Shown here piece after piece: positions 41,601 to 61,301 of a stretch of DNA of 64,000 bases; the first letter of the stretch is position 1; each line of letters opens with the position of its first letter. The DNA is from Scatophagus argus (lineage: Eukaryota > Chordata > Actinopteri > Scatophagidae). The stretch spans positions 7,797,872-7,861,871 of the forward strand of contig NC_058499.1 in assembly GCF_020382885.2 (NCBI RefSeq). Direction: 5' to 3'. Position numbers and translations under genes: made by a program. The notes beneath the pieces were generated by a model. It had not been told where the DNA came from, made no database searches, and saw nothing but the letters and a program-made list of their open reading frames with translations.

Positions 41601-42591
41601 CAGGAGCGGCGGATTCTGTTTTAACAGACACCGACACGAGGTTACTGGTTGGCCGATCCTGAGAGGATGCAGAGGAATTTTCAACATTGCCTACTTTCTT
41701 GTCCTGAGTCTTTGTGCTGCTGCCAAAGTATGAGTTGATGTGATTGGCCAGGTAGTTGTAAGTATCATCAAGGCTGACTGAAAAAGTGCTGGGATGGAAA
41801 AGTGCTGTGGCTTGCTTGGAAGTTGTGCTCTTGCTCTCACTATCATCTGGTGAATGTTTTAGCTCCTCTTGCTTCCTGGCACAACTGGCTTTGACAGCGG
41901 GAGCAACACGTCTGAGTCTTTTCTCCTTAAGTTCACGTACAGTCAGAATTGTGGCAGTGACGGTCACTTGAGAAGAACTGTGAGGATGAGTGGAGGTAGT
42001 GGCACTTGTAGGAGAAGAAGCAGGAACAGAAGGACTGGCAGAAGGTGAGTCACTTATGGTTTTGGGTGTAGAAGCGGGAGCACTATTAGCAGGAGGAGTC
42101 ACCGTGACAGCACCCTCCTCAGCTTTCGCCGCTGACTCAACACAAGTCTCTTTCACAAGTGCCTTTCTTCCAGCCTTTAAAACATTAGGCTTGAGTCTGG
42201 CGATTCTGGACAGAAGTTCAGTATGTGTCCCACTCACAGCTTTAGAAACTGTGTCCAGTGTGTTCCTGACCCGAGACATGTGTTGACTCAGACCAGCAGA
42301 CCACCGTGATGTTGAAGCATTCAAAGACAAGGTGCTGGTGTGGAGACCGAGCCTTTGTCGAAACTGAATAGCTCTAAAGAGCCATCTGTGACACCCAGTG
42401 GTCCTTAGGTGTTCGATGCGTCTCCAGCCGTGACAGCTAATCTTGAAGCAATGAGGTTGTTGGACACGAAGCCTGCAGTGAGAGGTACCAGACAAGGGAC
42501 GTGATACTGCTGAGCTGCGAACATGTGTTTGCCACAAATGAAATGCTCTGCTTACTTTCACCCAGCTATCTGGAGACCCTCTATGACTCAT
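23614..42591 (-). CDS. pnpla8: Patatin-like phospholipase domain-containing protein 8 (iPLA2-gamma)
   Basis: Calcium-independent, membrane-associated phospholipase A2/A1 of mitochondria and peroxisomes, acting on phospholipids including cardiolipin-related species (family knowledge). Coding exons, minus strand: 42591-41356, 40049-39900, 38800-38649, 38319-38225, 37155-36984, 36590-36533, 36189-35995, 26899-26704, 23891-23614. All junctions are GT-AG and the frame closes at 843 aa (human about 782). The first about 80 residues are basic with only two acidic residues (D8, E60), as in a mitochondrial presequence. Residues about 161-215 are Ser/Thr/Pro/Ala-rich and poorly conserved. The patatin core has the glycine-rich loop SIDGGGLRG, the nucleophile elbow GVSTG (Ser543) and DGG (Asp687); the spacing equals the human dyad Ser483/Asp627. 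The protein ends in SKL, a peroxisomal type 1 signal. The start is the first in-frame ATG of its exon. Met105, beginning MSRV, aligns with an internal methionine of human PNPLA8 and is a possible alternative start. Confidence 0.97.
23892..26703 (-). other. pnpla8 last intron
   Basis: A 2.8 kb intron bounded by GTAAGT and a pyrimidine-rich CAG acceptor. I see no further gene or clear repeat in it. Confidence 0.9.
27965..28070 (+). repeat. Fragment of dispersed fish repeat (family A, proximal part)
   Basis: The stretch contains CAGCTAGCATGCTAACAGGC, TCACAGTGACAATGCTAATA and GTTTAGCATGTTGACTG. These match the GCTAAC-rich proximal part of the family also seen at 63.4 kb. Confidence 0.65.
28075..28365 (-). 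repeat. Degenerate family B repeat
   Basis: It starts TAATCTGCAACTATTCTGAT, then AATGCGTTTATCATTTTGAG, and later has TTGCTATGACAG. This is the opposite orientation to the copy at 14.6 kb, as judged from the remembered family layout. It abuts the family A fragment. Confidence 0.45.
37542..37592 (+). repeat. Short copy of a fish dispersed repeat tail
   Basis: AGAATCAGAATCAAAATACT followed by TCACTGATCCCTGGGGAAAA resembles a very common teleost repeat segment of the form AGAATCAGAA...TTTATTGATCCC...GGGGAAA. It lies in a pnpla8 intron. Confidence 0.55.
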
Positions 42592-42657
42592 TCTTTCAGA
42601 CCACAAGAGTTCGTGCCATCCATAACAATATTAGGTCTATGCCCTCTTCCTTTCCAT
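42588..42657 (-). promoter_or_regulatory. Upstream ORFs in the pnpla8 leader
   Basis: A good acceptor (CATCACCAG) precedes GTTAATGG, so the first coding exon probably begins at 42661. Between there and the main ATG at 42591 lie three short upstream ORFs. They run 42657-42637 (6 codons plus stop), 42623-42588 (11 codons plus stop) and 42619-42596 (7 codons plus stop). The stop of the second overlaps the main start as ATGA. Such an arrangement usually lowers or conditions translation of the main frame. Confidence 0.55.
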
Positions 42658-42876
42658 TAACCTGGTGATGAAAAACAAACATGTAAAATATGAACATGAA
42701 AGAAAGGAAAAACATGAAAATGGGAAAAATGACATGGCGTAAAAAAGATACTAACACTGCTCCTAAATCTAGCAGTTTAGTTTTCTTCACAACTAAAACC
42801 TGTTTGATAAATGATCCTAACTGAGAGGTCAACTACTTCTTTTGTGAATAACACAAAGTTAATATTTCGATACCTG

Positions 42877-43200
42877 CAACTGCTTATTAGCCTCACAGCT
42901 AACGTTAGCTAACTCGCCAGCATTCATAAAGACCACACAAAAGATAACAGACCATACCATTCACTTTATGTCGTCGAATCATCGGGAATTCGTTAATATC
43001 TTTTATGTCATTGTCCTTCGTTAACATTAAGATAAATCTACAAAAACGTATCGAAATCCACACGACCTGACACCTTGTTTCCAGAATAACATGACGACGT
43101 CAGTCAAAAGAAAAACAATGGTCACGTGATCCTCTGTGCGCTCTGCAATTGGTTGTCTATCACTTGACCCCTTAAAGGGAGTCTGTTGATTGGTTGAAGA
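42877..43200 (-). promoter_or_regulatory. pnpla8 promoter and probable non-coding exon 1
   Basis: On the minus strand, two inverted CCAAT boxes (ATTGG at 43148 and 43189), an E-box palindrome GTCACGTGAT at 43121-43130 and a CRE-like GACGTCA at about 43095 precede a leader. A plausible donor, TTGCAG|GTATCG, lies near 42877. No TATA box is evident. CCAAT plus E-box architecture is typical of housekeeping genes. The exact start and the exon 1 donor are uncertain. Confidence 0.5.
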
Positions 43201-43204
43201 AATT

Positions 43205-44240
43205 CTCCCCACCGTTAACCATAGCAGAGGATCAATTTACGACAAAACCGGTGTACACCAAACTACTCTTGGATCTGTGGGTGGAGACAGCATGCAATAT
43301 TATAAATGGATCTCCGCCCTTGAAAGTATCACGCGGGATTGAGGCATGAGTAAATCGAGCGCTATCGAGTGGAAGAGTTCCAAACGAAATTTGAAACCGT
43401 TTAAAATGTGCTGGCGTTCGCGTTAAAATATATGTATAAAATCACAGTATTTGTAGAAAAATATCAATTTATAAACATCAGATATGTGCCAAAAGCACAG
43501 ATGACTTACATAACTTATTTGTGACGCAAACACTTTCAAAGTCACTGTCGGGCAATTGATGAGAGAAATGCAATGACCGACAGAGGGCAGAAATGGTCCA
43601 ACTTATACTGTCTCGTTACCCTCATGCAGTAAAAGCATCGAAGAAGACACACAAAAAAATGATGCCGCTTCTAGGTACTGTCTTTCTATAGCAGTCTCAG
43701 CCTAAAATAGCAATTTAACACTGTCATGTTAAGCGTTGGATAAATAGTTAAAAGGCAGAATTTCAGTATATCAATTAAGGAGCACTCGTGTCCCCGGAAA
43801 AGGTAAGCCTGGCTCTTAAAGAGGGAGAATACGTGTTAGCCAACTTCAGCTAATATTTGCGTGAGGTTGATGTGATGATGACAGAGCGTAATTGTCAAAT
43901 GCAACGTTCAGGTTTAGAGATAACTTACATGAGATATAATTTTGCGTCATTCTGTGTTACAAGGCAGCAAAACCTGAAATTACAGAAGTTAGGTGGGAAA
44001 TGTTGTTTTCTGTGTCGTGCCATGTCATCAGTCCAAGCTAATCTAAATGAGAAACATTAGTCAGTTAACAGTAGTTAAGATGGCATATGGGAATGTAATC
44101 TGTTGAGGATAATTTCTGTAATATTCCACGTAGACGCTAGCAATTATCCAAAATGCCTCGTTGTTCTGATGTGTTGACATTAATAAGACTCGTTTATACA
44201 TTGAGTACGTGTTTACTCTGAACCCGCTCGTTTATCTGTT
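43205..44240. other. Intergenic region between pnpla8 and dnajb9, with possible dnajb9 exon 1
   Basis: No THAP5-like or other coding sequence is seen. A candidate donor for a dnajb9 leader exon is GGAAAAG|GTAAGC at 43803. ATTCCACGTAG at 44123-44133 contains a CCACG core as in ER-stress elements, but no properly spaced CCAAT was found. Dnajb9 is known to be induced by the unfolded protein response; the element assignment is tentative. Confidence 0.4.
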
Positions 44241-44262
44241 GTGCGCAGGGGACATCAGAGCC

Positions 44263-45188
44263 ATGGCAACTGCGCAGTCTGTTGTAACGTTTGCAGTGTG
44301 CATCCTCATGATAACAGAGCTGATACTTGCCAGAAAGGACTACTATGATATACTGGGGGTGCCTAAAGATGCTACTGAGCGACAAATAAAAAAGGCTTTC
44401 CACAAGCTTGCAATGAAATATCACCCGGATAAGAACAAGAGCCCAGACGCTGAAGTGAGATTCAGGGAAATTGCAGAAGGTACAGTTGATTCTTTCGTTT
44501 TAGGGTTGTTTTGGTGGGTAAAAAGATTGCTACCTGACATACTGCGATATTTTTCTTATTTCTAATGTGTTTAAAGGGTTTTTAAGCATGCATCAGTTTT
44601 GGTATAAAGACTCTGGGGGATGTGGCCAAAATTTAATGTTGCACATTTACAGCTTGTAGGACCTCAGACCTGCTTTATTAAAATAAAAATGTGGGGGAAA
44701 TGCAGCACAAGCTTCTCCAACCTAGACTGAATCTTGTCTTTCTTATTGCAGCTTATGAAACATTATCAGATGAAACTAAAAGAAGAGAATATGACCGGAT
44801 TGGTGACACCTCTGCATACTTCACCGGGGAGACGCAAGGCAGACATAGACAGGGTGCCAACCAACCCTTCACCTTCAATTTCGATGACATTTTCAAGGAC
44901 TTTGACATCTACAGTCAGAACAGGCACACCCGTCACCGTAGACACTTTGATGAACACTCCAGGTCCCACAAGGAGGCCCACGGCAGACAAAAGAGACACT
45001 TTCATGGAAGTTTTGGAGCGGGTATCTTTGATGACATGTTTGACGACATAGAAAGAATGTTTACTTTTGATGGGCACACCAAACAGACTGAAAACAGGTT
45101 TCATGGTGCATCAAAACAGCACTGCAGAACAGTGACTCAGCGTAGAGGAAACATGGTAACCACATACACAGACTGTACGGCATCTTAA
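44263..45188 (+). CDS. dnajb9: DnaJ homolog subfamily B member 9 (ERdj4)
   Basis: ER-lumenal J-protein co-chaperone that stimulates BiP/Hspa5 ATPase, helps ER-associated degradation and restrains IRE1 (family knowledge). Coding exons 44263-44479 and 44752-45188; the split codon closes as GCT and gives 217 aa (human 223). Residues 1-23 form a hydrophobic signal peptide. The J domain spans about residues 26-88, beginning KDYYDILGV, with the HPD motif at 54-56. A Phe- and His-rich middle follows, then the conserved C-terminus [18 protein letters not shown]. The start is the first ATG after the acceptor GTGCGCAG at 44248 and gives the expected signal peptide. The neighbour pnpla8 is divergent, as in mammals. 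Which teleost co-orthologue (a or b) this is cannot be decided here. Confidence 0.97.
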
Positions 45189-45539
45189 GATGCAATGTGA
45201 AATTACCTCTGACTCAAAATTGCCTTAAGGGAATACAGTACTGTTGTACTGATAAGGTGACAGAAAGCCATTTGGATCAAATGCTGTGAAATTTGAACAG
45301 TGACATTGAGATCTGACATTCAGGCACAGATTGACAGTGATCATTCAGTTTACTTAGTTTAGGCCTAAATTCAAATAAGCTATGTTTTGTTAAATCTATT
45401 CCCTGTGTGTGCTCATGGACTTGTACATGATTGTAGTGGTTTTTCAATTATGGTTGAAGAAATCAGAAACAGAGTATGTTATCAGTATTTTTAAGCACCT
45501 TTTTTGATAGTGAAATTTGTTAAGTTTACTGTTTGGTAA

Positions 45540-45545
45540 AATAAA
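45540..45545 (+). terminator. dnajb9 polyadenylation signal (candidate)
   Basis: AATAAA about 350 bp after the dnajb9 stop codon. A second possible signal lies in the run AAAAAATAAAAAG near 46280. Confidence 0.6.
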
Positions 45546-45549
45546 ACAA

Positions 45550-46640
45550 TCATACTGAATTTGGCACAGGAATACCCATGTGTAAGTTCATCACTAGCTC
45601 ACTACTTCCACTTTTTTTTTTGTACTGTGTTTACTTTTAGTTTCTATTGTATAGGTTTTGTCGTGGTAGGCCTCAAAACACAACGGAAGGTAGAAACAAT
45701 TGCAGCCAGTGGGGTTTTGCTTATGGTTGTCAAATGGGGAGCCAAGTCAACAAAAATCCTCTTTGTTTGTTTAACTGGTGCTACTACATCTAGTCAAAAA
45801 TATTCATCTACTCTAAACTGTCAGTCACGCTTTTTGAACATAATACATTTTAACATTTGTGATTTATTTTCCATCAGTGCAAAGTATCCATCAGTTAAAG
45901 TAGGATTGTAGATACCTGAAATAGAAAACTCAATTAGACATCCAGATTGAGGCCACGTTTGAAACCATTTCAAAACCATTTACAAATCACACTCCTAATA
46001 TTTTATAGATGCAGAGTGTTACATCATAATTAAAAATTCCAGTGCTTGAAATTGAACTAAAAATCCTCAAATGTAGGTCTTTGAGAACTTTTGACTGGCG
46101 TGTTAGACAAACCAAAACGAATGTTTTATGTGTAACTTACAGACCGTTTTCCTAATATATCTGTTACCTCGTACCTTTTAAACAAGTTAGTGACCTTCTG
46201 CACTGTAGTGTGCAGTTCATTTCCTCATGTGCATCATGTTGTAAAATTTCCAATAGCACTTTTAATTTTGTATACTTAAAAAATAAAAAGTAGACACTAA
46301 ACTGAGCTTGCTGTTTCTTAATTTTTCGTTGTCGTGTAAGAGTGAGAATTGTGTGTTCGTTGACCCTTCGGATGAAAGAACCAAAACATGGCAAAATGTT
46401 TGTGGATATTGACAAGCAAATTTGATAGTTACAGTACATATATACATATATGTACATACACAGTACATATGTACAGTATATATATGTACTGTATCAAATT
46501 TTCAAACATTTGTTCCTCGAAATCCATCAGTTTGATAGCTAGCTTTCTATAAGCTAAAGTTAAGCCCCCGCCTATTAAATACCACGTCATCTTAAATGTA
46601 TGTGTCCTTTCATATAAATATTTTGGTACTCACAATAGTT
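45550..46640. other. Intergenic region between dnajb9 and dnm1l
   Basis: AT-rich with no coding sequence recognised. It contains a long imperfect hairpin at 46419-46501. Confidence 0.6.
46419..46501. repeat. Long AT-rich imperfect palindrome (hairpin)
   Basis: The left arm has AATTTGATAGTTACAGTAC followed by ATATATA. The right arm has TATATATGTACTG followed by TATCAAATT, its near-exact reverse complement. The centre is also TACATATGTA-like and self-complementary. It may be a tiny palindromic transposon relic or simply a cruciform-prone site. Confidence 0.7.
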
Positions 46641-46773
46641 ACTGTTACCTGGTTACTGAAAAAAATATCTTTCTTTCCGTTGGTACAGCTATGGTTACGA
46701 TGTCACCTCTAGGAAATGTAGTACATGAAAAAGTCAAGCCCCGAGCATTAAGCTCTAAATTGGACTCTACTGA

Positions 46774-57283
<10,510 letters not shown>

Positions 57284-57713
57284 GGGCGGCCTCTCTACAG
57301 CAAGCTCTCTTCATCCCTCAAGAACCCTTGGACAACCAAACACCTGCTGACCCTCCCGGTACCTCAGACTGCAGAGATGAACAACTTTGAGATGCACTGG
57401 TGTGGATATGTGTATATCAAAGCATAGTTTTAATGTACGGTGTGGACTTGGTGCAGTATCACTCCCTGACCATAAGCATCACACATTCTCCTGCACTAGA
57501 TTATTATATTTTTCTTATGTAATTAAATCGACCTGTAGATAATGTTATACATCACCACTATGTGGAGCCTTGCTGAGGAATGTCTGTTCTTAATTTAGAT
57601 TTGAATTAAAGCTAGAAATAACAAACCCAAAGCAGAACACGTGGATGTTTTCTTCATTATGTTCAGTTCTTTTAATAGACGTGGACAAAATGTGTCTGCT
57701 GGTGATTGTTCCA

Positions 57714-57719
57714 AATAAA
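57714..57719 (+). terminator. dnm1l polyadenylation signal (candidate)
   Basis: AATAAA about 430 bp after the dnm1l stop codon and about 270 bp from the opposing troponin T signal. An earlier weaker ATTAAA lies at about 57604. Confidence 0.6.
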
Positions 57720-57987
57720 TGCAGTATTTTACTCCACCATACTCCTTACAATAACTGCACTACTTTTATGTGAGCATGTAACTACTCGACATCAGATCCG
57801 TATCTGCCACTTTGTTTACACACTCTTATTCAACAAGATCTCTTAAAGATTTTTTCTTTTGGAGGTTTTAACACAGCCAGTGATCTGTTACTGAATAACT
57901 CTGGGTGCTTGAGTCTTTGAATAAATGTGTTATGTACAGTATGTTGAACTGAATAAGAGAGAGGCAGCAGAGTGGATGAAATGACCA

Positions 57988-57993
57988 TTTTAT
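57988..57993 (-). terminator. Troponin T polyadenylation signal (candidate)
   Basis: TTTATT on the plus strand is AATAAA on the minus strand. It lies about 125 bp after the troponin T stop, so the two convergent transcripts end close together. Confidence 0.65.
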
Positions 57994-58117
57994 TGTTTCA
58001 ATATCATGACAATCGACATGTAACCCAACACAACAGAACAATGAATACACACGTAATAGGACTCGAAGGGCCAGTCACTGCTGTCGCGGTCTGCCTCGTC
58101 CCCGTCTGGCCGCTCCT

Positions 58118-61100
58118 TTACCTCAGCCGGCCACCCATCTTTCCCTTGCCGCGACCTTTGGCGCTGTGAGGGTGCAGGAAAAGCAATGAATCAACAAAAC
58201 TGTGAACATGCTGTGATTTGGTTTGTGTGATACTGAAGGTTAAAAACGGAAACCCCAACCCAGCGCACAGGATGTGTTTGAGACCCTCATGACAAGAAAC
58301 AAAATAAAATGAGCAGCCAACCCCACATGAAGAGATCTTCTAACTGCAAATACATGAGCACTGACATTATGATTGTACACAACAACTACCACAACAGATT
58401 TGGAGATTTGAGCATATTCTCTGTCAGACGGACATGAAATAACGAGGTTGAATTAGAATGACATTGCAAATAAAAAAAAGTTTTGAAATTGTGCTGTACA
58501 TGCTCAGATGTTTATCAAATGTAGTTTTAAATAGCTGTCAAACTTGTGAGGGCGAATGTTGTGTCACAGTTTGTGCTGCAGTTTATGCTTTTACTGAGCA
58601 GTCATTTCAAATTGCCATGCTGAGCTTGCCAGAAGAAGCATAAACACGAATTTATCGGGACATGAACAACGTGACAGCGTTCAGATCAATGAAGAGCGAT
58701 TGGCCTCAGAGGGTTGTAGCTAATGCAGGTTGAGTATCTTTGTTAAAAAAATAATGTACTCTGTGATCTCTGATCCATCTATGTCTGTAAAGATGTGGAA
58801 TTGTGTTTTGAGTAAGCTGGCATAATGCAAAAGGTTATCTGTTCAAGCCCAGCATCCCTTACTAAACATCAGGACTAAATGCACGCAGGGGTTTGGCCAC
58901 TTACTTCTGGTGGTCCTGGACTCGGGCAAGAAGCTGGTTAATCTGCAAGAACACATAAATCATGTTTAAGAACAAAAATAAGACACCTGACAGGTCCAGC
59001 AGACACTGCTAACAGGACCCTGGGAACTGGAAAACCTCTGTATACCCAACACATCAACATATTTAACACTGACCTTTGAATTGTGACGGGGAATTCATTT
59101 GAGACAAACCACATCAGTGGTGTCACTTCTAACATAATGTACTGTGTATGATTTCCCCTTAATAACTAGAAGAATATTAAAAGGTGGAAATATTTTCTGT
59201 TTGCCTGATTTGCATCATTGACAGTCTTCCACTGTGAACATTATTGTTATAAAAAAAAAATCCAGCTGTGTTTGAAGACTTACATCATACTTCTGTCTTT
59301 TGAGTTTCTCACTGAGATCAAACTTCTCAGCCTCCAGGCCCATCAGCCACTGCCACAGCTCGCTGGCCTTCTCCCTGAACACAGCACGAGCACAAGCACA
59401 GGTGAAAGTGTCACCTTTAAAAACCATCTCTGAGACATTGTTAAAACAGACACGAAGCCCAGCGCCGCACAGCTTTGTCGTACTTCAGTTTATCCTCATT
59501 CAGGTGATCAATACTGAGTGGCTTCCTGCGGTCAGCCAGGATCTTCTTCTTCTTCTCCCTCTCAGTTTGCTTCTTGCCTCCTCTTCTGGTGTCACTCTGT
59601 GTTGGTCAAATGAGGAAGAGACGTTCGTTAGTCTAGCTGTTCTACTCTTCTACAACTGAGTGCTAAACCGAATTAAAGTAATGGAAAAGATTCTGACTAC
59701 TAATTTAATTAGCATTTAGCTGAAAGCAGCCTCAGAGTCCTTTAGGCTACATTATGTCAGAATTTATATTATTATTTTACACATTTTTAATGATGTTTTC
59801 TACTCGAATACATTTGGCAAGTTTAAATTTGCCAAATTAGTTGACAGTGAAGAAGAATCAAGAGTCTTTATTGTCATTATGCGAGCATAGCGAAATTTTG
59901 TAGCGGTCTGACTGTTTTCATTTTTTAAGGCTATCTGAAAGACCCAGATGAGGGGCCTTCCTGAGATGTAGAGGGGTCGGTTCTCACTGTGGATTCATAA
60001 TTCAGTAGAATTTTACGTTCTCCATCCCTGTTCCCACTACTGCTTCACATATAAACACTATACATCATGAGAAGCTGAAGGACCTTTTGTCCAGCGGTGT
60101 ACTGCTGGGTCATGTTTGTCAGGGCCTTCTTCTTCTTGGCGTCCTCATCCAGCTTCTTCCGTTGCTCCTCCAGCTCCTTGCGCTCTTTTTCCTCCTGTAT
60201 GCAGCACAGCTCAGTCAGTTACAGGAGAAGCTGGTGTCTTTGAGTAGTGTGATGATACAAGTGAATGCACCATGAGGCCATACCGCAAGTCTGGCCTGCC
60301 TCTCCTTCTCTCTCTCGGCCCGGATCCTCTGCTGCTCTGCTCTCTCAGCACGTCGCTTCTCCTACAAAACAGACACACGGTTGGGGTGATTTTTGACCCA
60401 ACGGAAACACGACGGTTCCTCTTCGACACTCACGATTCTGTTAACGAGGGCTATGAGCTCCTCTTCCTCTTTCTTCCTCTGGATGAAGTGAGCCTCGATC
60501 AGAGACTGCAGCTCAGCCAGATCTTTCTCCTGACGCTTCCTGTGGATGTCCTGCCATCAGAAACACCAAGTCAGGGTCAGATGTTATCAAAGTGTAGCTG
60601 TTGTTTGCCAGATCGTGTCCAAGTGATGTTTGTACCAAGAAGGAGGCATTTAATTAAGGTCAACTCACATCAAAATCCACTTTTTCACCATCAGGGATTT
60701 TGGGGGCAGTAATGTTCGTCATGAACCTGTGGAAGTTAACAGTTTATTACAGTAAAATCTGCCATAAGTTTTAAGGGCGTTTTAAGTAGTTATCGAAGGA
60801 AGAGCTCAGACACTTACTTAGGTTTGGGTTTTGAATCATCTGGGATGAGAAAAAGAAAACAGTAGTCAATATGAATACTTGCAAGTATATATATATAATA
60901 ATATATAAATATATATATATAAGTATATATTTAAGATAACAAAAAAACAAACAAAAAAAACATTAAAGAATTGTTTTCTCACCTGCCACTGGGGAAAGGA
61001 GAACATAATTGATTAATAAAATGTCCTAGAATTAAATATTTCTGTATAAAAGTAATTTCAGTATGCAACACATCATGAAACTTTCTTACCTTCTTCCTCC

Positions 61101-61285
61101 CTTCAGAAGAGCAGCAATATTGACAAAAAAAGAGCAAACAATGAGTCATTAAAAATCATAATAAATCATTTGAAAAATATCATTAACACAAATTATTTTT
61201 TTATCAGTATATGACAGTACAAAAGTATAAATAAAATAAGTACATACTGAGCTTCCTCCTCCATGACTTCTTCTGTGTCAGACAT
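58118..61285 (-). CDS. Troponin T (muscle thin-filament regulator; tnnt2/tnnt1-like teleost paralogue)
   Basis: Tropomyosin-binding subunit of the troponin complex of striated muscle; it anchors troponin I and C and transmits calcium regulation (family knowledge). Twelve coding exons, minus strand: 61285-61248, 61100-61090, 60988-60983, 60839-60818, 60726-60669, 60550-60434, 60361-60284, 60194-60084, 59596-59484, 59374-59284, 58942-58905, 58163-58118. They join without frame break to 242 aa. It starts MSDTEEV and the acidic N-terminus is short, about 20 residues. [18 protein letters not shown] begins the tropomyosin-binding region. [14 protein letters not shown] and the [12 protein letters not shown]...[16 protein letters not shown] stretch form the coiled coil that binds troponin I. 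It ends [13 protein letters not shown]. The central and C-terminal sequence looks more like cardiac/slow than fast types, but the exact paralogue needs a tree. The donor after 60084 (AAAAG|GTCCTT) is weak. Confidence 0.95.
59857..59908 (+). repeat. Short copy of a fish dispersed repeat
   Basis: AGAGTCTTTATTGTCATTAT followed by GCGAGCATAGCGAAATTTTG matches a common teleost repeat fragment remembered from many fish introns. It lies in a troponin T intron. Confidence 0.55.
60883..60930. repeat. (AT)n-rich tract in troponin T intron
   Basis: An imperfect TATATA tract between the 6-nt and 22-nt exons. Confidence 0.8.
60983..60988 (-). CDS. 6-nt microexon of troponin T
   Basis: On the minus strand, CCCCAG|TGGCAG|GTGAGA. 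The six bases complete Val and Ala codons together with the neighbouring exons. Skipping the exon would also keep the frame. Very small alternative exons are known in the N-terminal region of troponin T genes. Confidence 0.7.
61090..61100 (-). CDS. 11-nt microexon of troponin T
   Basis: On the minus strand, TTCTGAAG|GGAGGAAGAAG|GTAAGA. It encodes part of the acidic QEEEV stretch. It is required for frame between the start exon (ends CA) and the downstream exons, so it appears constitutive unless skipped together with others. The AAG acceptor is less common than CAG. Confidence 0.7.
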
Positions 61286-61301
61286 TTTGTTATGGAAGAG
61301 C

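Noticed and set aside
41990-42286. 98-aa plus-strand frame opposite pnpla8 exon 2
   Set aside because: Antisense shadow of the real pnpla8 coding exon.
44123-44133. Full ER-stress element for dnajb9
   Set aside because: Only a CCACG core was found; no CCAAT at the required spacing, so it is mentioned only as tentative context.
44766-45104. 112-aa minus-strand frame across dnajb9
   Set aside because: Antisense shadow of dnajb9 exon 2.
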